Shown here piece after piece: positions 1 to 7,262 of a stretch of 24,535 nucleotides of DNA. Where the stretch lies: IMG/VR virus record IMGVR_UViG_3300020205_001245, positions 1 through 24,535 of that record, one strand, 5' to 3'. Both the position numbers and the translations under genes were made by a program. The number at the start of each line of letters is the position of its first letter. Position 1 is the stretch's first letter. The notes beneath the pieces were generated by a model that made no database searches, had not been told where the DNA came from, and was given only the letters and a program-made list of their open reading frames with translations. This DNA comes from a virus.

Positions 1-1
1 C

Positions 2-130
2 AGTATGGAAATATATTCCAGCACTTTAGCTGAGCTGCAACCCGTTAATTATTTTTACACTCTGGTGTATGTTAATAATGGAATAGAAACCATGCTTCTC
101 AAGGGCAAATTTTCTGTGGAGGCAGCATGA
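2..130 (+). CDS. C-terminal end of an unidentified protein (5' truncated)
   Basis: An open frame enters from the left edge and ends with TGA at 128-130. The 42 visible residues run from SMEIYSSTLAEL to GKFSVEAA. They alternate aromatic and hydrophobic residues (NYFYTLVYV) in a way that suggests beta strands. I do not recognise the family. Its position just before the fibre genes suggests a virion protein, but that is inference. The TGA overlaps the ATG of the next small gene in an ATGA arrangement, which is the usual spacing in this genome and supports the reading frame. Confidence 0.6.
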   Translation, partial: SMEIYSSTLAELQPVNYFYTLVYVNNGIETMLLKGKFSVEAA

Positions 131-246
131 GAAAATTGAAAATAACAGAAAATCAAAGAAGCAAAGTTCACCACAAAAGAGGGACTATAAATACAATAGT
201 AATCAAAAGGAATTCTCAAAAAACCACTATTGTACTAGTCCCCTAA
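127..246 (+). CDS. Small basic hypothetical protein (39 aa)
   Basis: The ORF starts at an ATG that overlaps the previous stop (ATGA) and has a GGAGG Shine-Dalgarno sequence four bases upstream (118-122). The product (MRKLKITENQRSKVHHKRG... to TTIVLVP) is rich in Lys and Arg with a hydrophobic end. No domain is recognised. The stop at 244-246 lies one base before the next ATG, so the next gene may depend on translational coupling. The coding sequence contains both a late-promoter box (186-193) and a long inverted repeat (181-242), so conservation at the DNA level could have another cause than coding. I consider it probably real because of its ribosome binding site and overlap. Confidence 0.5.
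   Translation: MRKLKITENQRSKVHHKRGTINTIVIKRNSQKTTIVLVP
181..242 (+). repeat. Imperfect inverted repeat (15-bp stem in two segments)
   Basis: Bases 181-186 (gggact) are complementary to 237-242 (agtccc), and 192-200 (tacaatagt) to 226-234 (actattgta). A small asymmetric internal loop and a 25-base apical loop complete the hairpin. No T-run follows, so it is not a typical terminator. The right arm ends six bases before the ATG at 248, and the left arm overlaps a TATAAATA box. RNA read through from upstream could fold, while RNA started at that box would lack most of the left arm. A regulatory role is inference. Confidence 0.5.
186..193 (+). promoter_or_regulatory. Candidate T4-type late promoter box
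   Basis: The octamer TATAAATA is the T4 late promoter consensus, which needs no -35 element and is used by phage gp55-type sigma factor. By T4 spacing, transcription would begin about six bases after the last A, near 199, leaving roughly 49 bases before the ATG at 248. This is a good place for expression of the fibre cluster. The motif lies inside the small ORF 127-246, and in AT-rich DNA an octamer can occur by chance. Confidence 0.5.
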
Positions 247-247
247 A

Positions 248-490
248 ATGGCAAAACAACTCTACTATTACGATAATAAAACAAAGTCAGTATTGGCAGT
301 TGCACCAATCGCTGTAGAAGAATATCCTTCATTGGATAATATCAAAAGGTTTTTACAACACGATATGGGTGTTCTTTCTCCTCTTTCTATACTTACGGTC
401 AATAGCAATTCTTATCTGGACAGACTCAATGTTGGTGAAATGGATGTTTCTAATATAACTAGTGCAGAACTGGATGGTGGTGAATTTTAA
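248..490 (+). CDS. Small virion-associated protein with C-terminal DGGEF tail (80 aa)
   Basis: The protein begins MAKQLYYYDNKTKSVLAVAP and ends AELDGGEF. No catalytic motif or membrane segment is visible, and I do not recognise the family. The last residues match a tail shared with four other proteins in the window (DGG followed by one residue and Tyr or Phe), all of them in fibre or structural contexts, so a virion or assembly role is inferred. The gene starts one base after the previous stop and has no clear Shine-Dalgarno sequence of its own. The next gene follows the TAA with no gap. A possible late promoter box lies at 186-193. Confidence 0.7.
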   Translation: MAKQLYYYDNKTKSVLAVAPIAVEEYPSLDNIKRFLQHDMGVLSPLSILTVNSNSYLDRLNVGEMDVSNITSAELDGGEF

Positions 491-2140
491 ATGTCTGATG
501 TAAAAATCAAAATAAAAAGATCTCTCATCCCCGGTACAATACCAGGAATTCTGTCTCTTGGTGAATTGGCAATAAATATACCAGATAAGAAAATCTATAT
601 TGGTGATGATAGCACAGATGGCAACACACTTATATTTAATGGAGTTTCTGGATCCGGTTCTTCTATAGATGTTTACGGAAAAAATGGAATAACTGTTGAT
701 ACGGATGGTGGGATTTCTCTGGATCTGAAATCTGGATCTTTTTCTACACAGAATATATCAAAATCAGATAAAGTCCCATATTTAGATTTTGAAACAAATA
801 CCACTAAATTTACAAATGCCAGACTTTTATTTACACAAACATTTGCTAATAGCATGTCTGACGGCGCATTTGGTACGGTAGGAGATCAGAGAATAGCATT
901 TGCGATACAAGATGGGAATCCAGATTCATTCGAGATAAAAACTCTACAGAATGGAACTGGTGGAAAATCGGCGATTATAAAAATTGATACAAGTCCAGTC
1001 GATGGATCGCGAATGGATTTGGGATCTACTACACTCACAATAGCACCATCAGAAGAATTAGCGTTGCAATGCTTGGGTGGTCAGATGACTGTTAACACCC
1101 CAACTGTACAGTTTCAGACAAATGATTTAAATTTTACATCAGAAGATACTACTGTATATGGAATTAATACACTAGAAGCAGGCCCAAGCGGAAATATATC
1201 TGTAGACGGTAATCTAATTGTTTCTGGTTATATTGAAACTGGTACTATAGGGGCGCAATTTTCAGAACAAATACGAGACTTGTTTGCTGCTACTTTGGTA
1301 GCAGGTGATAATATTGATATAGATTACAGCGACACCAATAATTCAATATCAATAAGCACACTTGGTAGTGTTTGGGATAGAAATGATGCTACTTTAGCAA
1401 CTGATATTTTTGGCATTCCTGCAGGAACGACAATAGCAGCAGGAACAGATGCAATTACAGTATTAGAAAGAATATTATATCCGTTTCAGCCAGCAACTAT
1501 TTCAACATTTACTATGTCTGGTTCTACAACAGTTGAATTGGGACAAAGTGTTTCAAGTCCGTCTTTTACATGGGTTATTGGGAATCTAGCAAATGCCAAT
1601 ATTGCAACTCTGGCTTGGTCGGGAGTAGCATCAGGAAGTTCTGTGTTCAATCCTGCATCCAATCAAACTGCATACGATCCGGCAATTGGTACAGTCAGCA
1701 GCACAACTGCTGGAGCAACTTTATCATTTAGTCTGACGGTTACTCAGGACGATGTTGCATATTCTAACGCAACTAGTAGCAGAACGGTCACTTGGCGTCC
1801 AAAGATATATGTGGGCCGCTCCACCCAGTCCGATTATACAAATATAACAAATGTAACTGATATAACAGGAGGAACTGATTATTTTGTATCTGGTACATCT
1901 CCTGCTACATCGAGTGGAGGAGCATCAATATCTTCTGGCTCTGGATTTATTTACATTTTAGTACATAGTAGTATAAATGATTTATCTACTTTGAGTATTG
2001 ATCAGACACCCGGACAACTATCTGCGTTTAGTAAGGTATCAAGTTCTCATAGTATAAATAATGGTTATACAAATTCAACCTATAAAGTTTATAAATCAGC
2101 GAATCAATTAACTGGAACTATAAGATTGGATTTTACATAA
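491..2140 (+). CDS. Tail-fibre-like protein with Mtd_N-like start and Ig-like region (549 aa)
   Basis: Probably a virion fibre or baseplate-attached structural protein. Residues 1-50 carry the motif KIKIKRSLIPG...LGELAINIPDKKIYIGD, resembling the N-terminal domain of Bordetella phage major tropism determinant (Mtd_N) and many phage fibres. Around residues 240-252 is GNLIVSGYIET, also found in the next gene. A segment LVAGDNIDIDYSD near 270-285 is typical of phage fibres. From about 330, ERILYPFQPATISTF leads into a beta-rich, Ser/Thr-rich Ig-like stretch, and a second beta-rich part (SGGASISSGSGFIYILVHSS) closes the protein. The end is RLDFT, without the DGG tail of its neighbours. A GGTGG sequence before the start may serve as ribosome binding site. 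Exact position in the virion is unknown. Confidence 0.8.
   Translation: MSDVKIKIKRSLIPGTIPGILSLGELAINIPDKKIYIGDDSTDGNTLIFNGVSGSGSSIDVYGKNGITVDTDGGISLDLKSGSFSTQNISKSDKVPYLDFETNTTKFTNARLLFTQTFANSMSDGAFGTVGDQRIAFAIQDGNPDSFEIKTLQNGTGGKSAIIKIDTSPVDGSRMDLGSTTLTIAPSEELALQCLGGQMTVNTPTVQFQTNDLNFTSEDTTVYGINTLEAGPSGNISVDGNLIVSGYIETGTIGAQFSEQIRDLFAATLVAGDNIDIDYSDTNNSISISTLGSVWDRNDATLATDIFGIPAGTTIAAGTDAITVLERILYPFQPATISTFTMSGSTTVELGQSVSSPSFTWVIGNLANANIATLAWSGVASGSSVFNPASNQTAYDPAIGTVSSTTAGATLSFSLTVTQDDVAYSNATSSRTVTWRPKIYVGRSTQSDYTNITNVTDITGGTDYFVSGTSPATSSGGASISSGSGFIYILVHSSINDLSTLSIDQTPGQLSAFSKVSSSHSINNGYTNSTYKVYKSANQLTGTIRLDFT
2053..2060 (+). promoter_or_regulatory. Candidate T4-type late promoter box inside the 549-aa gene
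   Basis: A second exact TATAAATA lies near the 3' end of the 491-2140 gene. Transcription from it would begin near 2066, about 76 bases before the ATG at 2142, so it could serve the downstream small protein and the large fibre gene. It is inside coding sequence and could be coincidental. A near match (ATAAATC) follows at about 2090. Confidence 0.35.
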
Positions 2141-2141
2141 T

Positions 2142-2549
2142 ATGGCAATTACAGGAACAGTAACCGTAGGAGCAGCAATCGCTCCTACAGCAGAAACGGA
2201 TACATATCCGGTAACCAATCCAAAGTATGGATTGGGTTCTTTGCGTACTGTACAGGCTTTAACAGATAGAAATGATATTTCTTCTGGTCGTAGAGAAGCT
2301 GGAATGATTGTATATGTGACCGATGTAGATAAATATTTCAAATTAAGCGAACCAAATAATGCTGTAGAGAACGACAAATGGACAGAATTGGTGTTTCTAC
2401 CAGCTACTATTGACTCTGGTGGTAATATACATATAGCAGGCAATTTAATTGTTTCGGGTTATATTGAAACCGATACAGGTATTCGCGGAAACACAGATAA
2501 CGAACTGGAATATATTGCTGGAATGGATATGGATGGCGGAACCTATTAA
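2142..2549 (+). CDS. Fibre-associated structural protein with DGGTY tail (135 aa)
   Basis: The protein reads MAITGTVTVGAAIAPTAETD..., then a segment LTDRNDISSGRREAGMIVYV followed by TDVDKYFKL, a pattern I associate with phage fibre and adhesin accessory proteins. Residues 93-113 hold SGGNIHIAGNLIVSGYIET, closely matching the 549-aa protein upstream at both protein and DNA level. The C-terminus is MDMDGGTY, one of the shared tails. The gene begins one base after the previous stop with no obvious Shine-Dalgarno sequence, so coupling or the TATAAATA box at 2053 may matter. It probably belongs to the same structure as its neighbours. Biochemical role unknown. Confidence 0.75.
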   Translation: MAITGTVTVGAAIAPTAETDTYPVTNPKYGLGSLRTVQALTDRNDISSGRREAGMIVYVTDVDKYFKLSEPNNAVENDKWTELVFLPATIDSGGNIHIAGNLIVSGYIETDTGIRGNTDNELEYIAGMDMDGGTY

Positions 2550-2565
2550 TAGAGGAACATGAATT

Positions 2566-5517
2566 ATGTCAGTAATTAAGATCAAACGCGGAACAACAGA
2601 TCCATCCGCAGCAAATGTAACAAATGCTGGAGAATTGGCAGCAAATACTACCACACCCAAGGTGTTTCTTAAGACTGCTGACGATGCTGTCACGACTCCA
2701 ATCTGGGTTGGCGCTCAAATCGAAGCATCTCCTGGCGATTGGACTAGTGCTGTCAAACTACCAACACAAAGCGCAGTCAACACCACCTTTATGCCAAAAG
2801 CTGGTGGTACTTTTACCGGAGTAACTTCCTTCGGTCAAGCCGGCACCGCAGCAGGTGAAATTCGTTTACTAGAAGATACCGATGATGGTGCAAACTATTC
2901 TGCATTCCGTGGTTCTGCTAGAGCAGCAAACATTACTTATGTACTTCCTACAACAGATCCTACTGCTGGTCAAGTATTAGCATCTACTGCTCCAACTTCC
3001 AATGTTGCTACACTTAGCTGGGCAGATGCATCTTCTGCAACCACAGTATCGACTACCTCAGATAACACAAATACTAACAGATATGTGGTATTCAGTACAA
3101 CTGCTGGATCTGGTAAGACTTTATATGTTGATGATACTACTGGTCCATTGGTATATAATCCCTCTACTGCTGCATTAGGATTGGCTGGTAATCTATCAGT
3201 TAGTGGACTTTCTACTACATTAGGAACTACTATTGCCAGTATTCTAACAAACAGTGGAACAGCAAATACTCTTAGCATTGAGCCATATGGGAACATAGAA
3301 TTAACACCAACTACAACAGCTACTTTAACAGGATCACCAACATCATTGGTTGTTACAAATGGCGTTGATGCAACAGGCCAAGTTCAAATTACTGGTGGTG
3401 ATTTGCTATTGAGTGTCAAGACAACAAACGGAGCTACTTATACCCCCGTCAATATAATATTTGAAGGTGCGACCGCTGATGCATATAAAACAACATTAAG
3501 TGTAGTAGACCCAACAGGAAGTCGTACAATTTTATTACCTAATGCATCAGATACTCTTGTTGGTAAAGACACTACTGATACATTAACAAACAAGACTCTC
3601 ACAAGTCCTACTCTTACTACTCCTGCTCTCGGTACACCATCTTCTGGTACTCTCACAAGTTGCACCGGATTACCTATATCCGGATTAACAGCATCTACAT
3701 CAACAGCATTAGGTGTTGGTACTATAGAACTTGGACACGCATCAGATACCACTATCGCTAGAAGTGGTGCGGGTGTAGTAACAATTGAAGGTGTTAATAT
3801 CGTAACAACATCTTCAACAGACACATTAACAAACAAGACTCTCACAAGTCCTACTCTTACTACACCAGCATTAGGAACTCCATCTTCAGGTACTCTTACC
3901 AGTTGCACCGGATTGCCTATATCTGGATTAACAGCATCCACATCAGCCGCATTGGGTGTTGGCACTATAGAACTCGGACACGCAACCGATACAACCATTG
4001 CTAGAAGTGGTGCGGGTGTAGTAACAATTGAAGGTGTTAATATCGTAACAACATCTTCAACAGACACACTAACAAACAAAACTCTAACAAGTCCTACTCT
4101 TACTACTCCTGCTCTCGGTACACCATCTTCGGGTACTCTTACTAGTTGTACTGGATTGCCTATATCTGGTCTGACCGCATCTACATCGACCGCATTAGGT
4201 GTTGGTACCATAGAACTTGGACACGCAACAGATACTACAATTGCCAGAAGTGGTGCGGGTGTAGTAACAATTGAAGGTGTTAATATCGTAACAACATCTT
4301 CAACAGACACATTAACAAACAAGACTCTTACAAGTCCTATTATTACAACAGGTCTTACTACTGGTAGTGCAACTTTTAATCTTCTTAATACCACTGCGAC
4401 TACTGTTAACTTTGCAGGTGCTGCTACTACAGTTTCTATAGGTGCTGCTGGTAGTGGTACTACAACAATCAATAGTGAGGATACCGTCATTAGTGGTGAC
4501 TTGGCAGTAAATGGTGGATACATCGTTACAAACCAAACATCTGCCAATATATTTAATGGAACTGCAACAACAGTAAATGCGTTTGGTGCTGCAACAACAT
4601 CGAATATTGGTTATATTAGTACTGGAACATCCACTACAAATATTTCAACTGGTGTTGCTGCAAGTACTTTTACCAAAACAATCAACATTGGTACAGCAAG
4701 TGCAGCAGGATCTACAACGAATGTGACAATTGGTTCATCCAGTGGCACATCTACTGTAACAATCAATGGTAACTTAACAGTCAGTGGCACAACCACAACT
4801 GTCAATACAACCAATCTTGATGTTCAAGATAAGAATATTACATTAGGAAAGGGAAATACATCAGACGCCGGCGCTGATACTGCTGGTATTACCGCAGATG
4901 CAACCAGCCCAAAGACTTTGCAATATGATAATACAAATACTGCTTGGACAAGTTCAGAAAACATGAATATTGCCACCGGCAAAACATATAAAGTTGCTGG
5001 TACAAATGTATTGACTGCAACTGCTCTTGGTTCGGGTGTAGTCGGATCATCGCTCACATCAGTTGGTACAATCGGAACAGGTACATGGCAAGGTACTGTT
5101 ATAGGATTGACATATGGTGGTACTGGCAAAGCACTCACCGCTGTAAACGGTGGTATAGTTTATTCGGATGCTGATAGTTTCGAAATTCTTGCAGCTGGTA
5201 CAAGTGGATATGTTCTAACTTCTCAAGGAGCTGGTGCTCCGCTTTGGGTAAATGCTACAGATGCAAACACCGTTTCTACTTTTGTAAAGAGAGATTCTTC
5301 TGGTAATTTCTCTGCTGGCACGATATCAGCAGCATTGACTGGAACCGCATCAAATGCTTCAGCAGTGACTATGGCGAGTTCTACCGATACCACTTCTTAC
5401 CTTACATTCGTAGAAACTAACTCGGCAACAAGTCAAGGATTGAAATATAACTCTTCGTTGTTATACAACGCTACTACTAATTACCTTGATGCAAACATTG
5501 ACGGTGGAACTTATTAA
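2566..5517 (+). CDS. Large repetitive tail-fibre protein (983 aa)
   Basis: A long Thr/Ser/Gly/Ala-rich fibre. Residues 1-50 carry the Mtd_N-like start MSVIKIKRGTTDPSA with GELAANTTTPKVFLK. The middle holds three tandem 81-residue repeats (residues 338-580) built on DTLTNKTLTSP and GTPSSGTLTSCTGLPISGLT, plus the start of a fourth. Next come LLNTTATTVNFAG modules and INGNLTVSGTTTTVNTT leading to DVQDKNITLGKG. Then GTWQGTVIGLTYGGTG and AAGTSGYVLTSQGAGAPLWV are followed by FVKRDSSGNFSAGTI, all hallmark segments of phage tail fibres. The end is NIDGGTY, a shared tail. GAGGA about nine bases before the ATG is the ribosome binding site. It is most likely the main host-contact fibre, but neither its attachment partner nor its receptor can be read from sequence. 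Confidence 0.88.
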   Translation: MSVIKIKRGTTDPSAANVTNAGELAANTTTPKVFLKTADDAVTTPIWVGAQIEASPGDWTSAVKLPTQSAVNTTFMPKAGGTFTGVTSFGQAGTAAGEIRLLEDTDDGANYSAFRGSARAANITYVLPTTDPTAGQVLASTAPTSNVATLSWADASSATTVSTTSDNTNTNRYVVFSTTAGSGKTLYVDDTTGPLVYNPSTAALGLAGNLSVSGLSTTLGTTIASILTNSGTANTLSIEPYGNIELTPTTTATLTGSPTSLVVTNGVDATGQVQITGGDLLLSVKTTNGATYTPVNIIFEGATADAYKTTLSVVDPTGSRTILLPNASDTLVGKDTTDTLTNKTLTSPTLTTPALGTPSSGTLTSCTGLPISGLTASTSTALGVGTIELGHASDTTIARSGAGVVTIEGVNIVTTSSTDTLTNKTLTSPTLTTPALGTPSSGTLTSCTGLPISGLTASTSAALGVGTIELGHATDTTIARSGAGVVTIEGVNIVTTSSTDTLTNKTLTSPTLTTPALGTPSSGTLTSCTGLPISGLTASTSTALGVGTIELGHATDTTIARSGAGVVTIEGVNIVTTSSTDTLTNKTLTSPIITTGLTTGSATFNLLNTTATTVNFAGAATTVSIGAAGSGTTTINSEDTVISGDLAVNGGYIVTNQTSANIFNGTATTVNAFGAATTSNIGYISTGTSTTNISTGVAASTFTKTINIGTASAAGSTTNVTIGSSSGTSTVTINGNLTVSGTTTTVNTTNLDVQDKNITLGKGNTSDAGADTAGITADATSPKTLQYDNTNTAWTSSENMNIATGKTYKVAGTNVLTATALGSGVVGSSLTSVGTIGTGTWQGTVIGLTYGGTGKALTAVNGGIVYSDADSFEILAAGTSGYVLTSQGAGAPLWVNATDANTVSTFVKRDSSGNFSAGTISAALTGTASNASAVTMASSTDTTSYLTFVETNSATSQGLKYNSSLLYNATTNYLDANIDGGTY
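3577..4350 (+). repeat. Three tandem 243-bp coding repeats plus a partial fourth
   Basis: Repeat units start at 3577, 3820 and 4063, exactly 243 bases apart (81 codons). A fourth start at 4306 diverges after about 15 codons. The protein copies are nearly identical (for example TSTALGV versus TSAALGV, HASD versus HATD), while the DNA copies carry many silent differences. A 66-base block is identical in all three (3760-3825, 4003-4068, 4246-4311). Copy-number change by recombination would stay in frame. Confidence 0.95.
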
Positions 5518-5536
5518 TAATTAAAGGAAATATATC

Positions 5537-5758
5537 ATGAATGAAGTGAATTATAATGAAACGGTGATTTTGCCTTATTTGCAAAGAAAATATCAAGAAG
5601 CAGCCAATTCTAATTTAATATTAGAGGCTACTTTATTGGTAGAACAAGCAAAAAACAAAGATTTGTCTATAAAATTACAACAAATGACAGAACTTCAAGT
5701 TGCCCCTCCTAAAAAGAAGAAGTCGGCCGAGTCTGTATTGGATGCGGATACTTACTAA
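5537..5758 (+). CDS. Small coiled-coil virion-type protein (73 aa)
   Basis: The protein MNEVNYNETVILPYLQRKYQ... is predicted helical, with heptad-like hydrophobic spacing through about residues 10-50 (LILEATLLVEQAKNKDLSIKL). A short basic linker PPKKKKS follows, and the end is VLDADTY, a looser version of the DGGxY tail on neighbouring proteins. A good Shine-Dalgarno AAAGGAAA precedes the ATG by about eight bases. It sits between two fibre genes, so a connector or assembly helper that uses the C-terminal peptide is a reasonable inference. No family recognised. Confidence 0.7.
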   Translation: MNEVNYNETVILPYLQRKYQEAANSNLILEATLLVEQAKNKDLSIKLQQMTELQVAPPKKKKSAESVLDADTY

Positions 5759-5764
5759 ATAGTG

Positions 5765-5792
5765 TTGACTTCATTGATCATGTTGATATAAT
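5765..5792 (+). promoter_or_regulatory. Sigma70-type promoter (TTGACT, 16 bp, TATAAT)
   Basis: TTGACT at 5765-5770 and a perfect TATAAT at 5787-5792 are separated by 16 bases. It lies in the 54-base gap before the 351-aa fibre gene, whose ATG is at 5813. The architecture is the same as the promoter before nrdJ at 19682, including the 16-base spacer and the GATATAATG around the -10. A host-type promoter in front of a structural gene suggests early or constitutive transcription, which would be unusual for a fibre. Confidence 0.65.
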
Positions 5793-5812
5793 GAAATTAT
5801 CTGGAGTGATTT

Positions 5813-6868
5813 ATGGCATCAAAGATATTAGTTAAACGCGGAACCGCCGCACCTGCAGCTGCAGCATTGACGCAGTACGAATTAGCAGTAGATACTACCA
5901 ATAAGCGCACATACATTGGTGCAGCCGACGGTTCTGGTATTCTTGTTGGATTTGGTACTGCTACTTCAGCTGAAATGGCAAGCATTGTAACTGATGAAAC
6001 AGGTAGTGGTAAATTGGTATTTGGTACTTCTCCAGAAATCTTAACCAGTTTAACTACAACAAGCGCATCATTCGATTTACTGAACACAACAGTTCGTACT
6101 TTGAATATTGGCGGATTTGCCAGTACCATAAACATATTGGGAACAACAGATGCTGCTGCTCTTTCCACCTATGATATAAACATAGGAAATGCTATACTCA
6201 CCCCTACTGTTGGTAGTGCTACTAAAAATATAAGCATTGGTGGAGATGCCGCATCCCCTTCTATTACTAACATAATTTTAGGTGGTAGAAATTCAGGCGG
6301 CACCCTGATAACTTCACCAGGCACTATTGCCGTTACTGTGTTTGGAGGTTTGGATCTATCACAAACAGTTAGTCTTCTTATGCCAAGTTCATTTACTGTT
6401 GGCAATTCACCATTACAAATTAGTGGTACTGGAATTAGTATGGCAAGTCCTGGTGAAAGTTTCATACGAGACACCTCAGGAAATGGGTTGAATATAGGAG
6501 ACAATTCAGATGGTGCTCCAATAAAAATAGGTGATTATGCTGACACACATGGCACTAGTACTATATTAACAATAGATGCTAGTCTTGAAACCATTTATTT
6601 AGCAGCAGCAAATGGTACTAGTGTTGATGGGTTGCTTAATTTAAATACTCAAGCAGAACTTAGATTCTATGATTCTGATAGTTCTAATTATGTTGGATTT
6701 AAATCGCCAGCAACCGTCACTGCAAATAAAATGTGGATACTTCCCTCTGCTGATGGAACTTCTGGTCAAGTATTAAGTACAAACGGCTCTGGCACTCTAT
6801 CTTGGGCAAGTAGCATTGAAAATTCTCCCGCAGAAAATTTAGTATTATTCGATATAGGAATTATTTAA
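5813..6868 (+). CDS. Tail-fibre-like protein, third Mtd_N-like paralogue (351 aa)
   Basis: The start MASKILVKRGTAAPAAAALT with YELAVDTTNKRTYIGAADG is the third copy of the Mtd_N-like N-terminal motif in this cluster. Residues 82-105 (SFDLLNTTVRTLNIGG then FASTINILG) match the LLNTTATTVNFAG modules of the 983-aa fibre. Near the end, PSADGTSGQVLSTNGSGTL followed by SWA is a common phage fibre segment. The end is LVLFDIGII, lacking the DGG tail. GGAG seven bases before the ATG gives a ribosome binding site, and a sigma70-type promoter lies just upstream. Probably a shorter fibre or a fibre subunit that assembles with the larger ones. Confidence 0.8.
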   Translation: MASKILVKRGTAAPAAAALTQYELAVDTTNKRTYIGAADGSGILVGFGTATSAEMASIVTDETGSGKLVFGTSPEILTSLTTTSASFDLLNTTVRTLNIGGFASTINILGTTDAAALSTYDINIGNAILTPTVGSATKNISIGGDAASPSITNIILGGRNSGGTLITSPGTIAVTVFGGLDLSQTVSLLMPSSFTVGNSPLQISGTGISMASPGESFIRDTSGNGLNIGDNSDGAPIKIGDYADTHGTSTILTIDASLETIYLAAANGTSVDGLLNLNTQAELRFYDSDSSNYVGFKSPATVTANKMWILPSADGTSGQVLSTNGSGTLSWASSIENSPAENLVLFDIGII

Positions 6869-6878
6869 AGGAAATCAA

Positions 6879-7262
6879 ATGGCAACAACAGCACAATACA
6901 CATCACAACCACTTGTCGAAGGATCTACTACAGCAACCACAGCATCAACTACTATTGCAGCAGCATTAGCAACAACTGCGGCAGCAGGAGTTGGTAAAAG
7001 AATTATTCGAGTGTATTCAACTATCCCAACAACAAATACAGCAGGTAAACTTAGTTTATATGTTACAATCAGTGGAACTGATTATTTGATTGCAGAACGG
7101 GCAGTTGCAGCAAACACAGTCGGTGCTACTACAGCCGCATTGAGAGTTGAATTTCCAGAAGCCGTTGGTATGGTTCTTCCCGGCGGTACTACCACTTCAT
7201 TGAAAATTACCAATGGATTGAATGTTACAATCAATAATACTGTGGAGAGCGGCTTATTATGA
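6879..7262 (+). CDS. Small Thr/Ala-rich virion-type protein (127 aa)
   Basis: A protein of small residues, beginning MATTAQYTSQPLVEGSTTAT, with a beta-rich core (KRIIRVYSTIPTTNTAGKLS, then LYVTISGTDYLIAE) and no Cys. Its composition matches the adjacent fibres. AAAGGAAA lies about six bases before the ATG. The stop overlaps the ATG of the glycine-rich adhesin gene, so the two are likely co-translated and may work together. I do not recognise a named family. A small structural or trimming subunit of the fibre tip is possible. Confidence 0.7.
   Translation: MATTAQYTSQPLVEGSTTATTASTTIAAALATTAAAGVGKRIIRVYSTIPTTNTAGKLSLYVTISGTDYLIAERAVAANTVGATTAALRVEFPEAVGMVLPGGTTTSLKITNGLNVTINNTVESGLL

Noticed and set aside
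3438-4547. Long minus-strand open frame (369 codons) across the fibre repeats
   Set aside because: It is the mirror of the Thr/Ser-rich repeat coding strand, repeats with the same period, has no ribosome binding site and gives a Val/Pro-rich nonsense composition.
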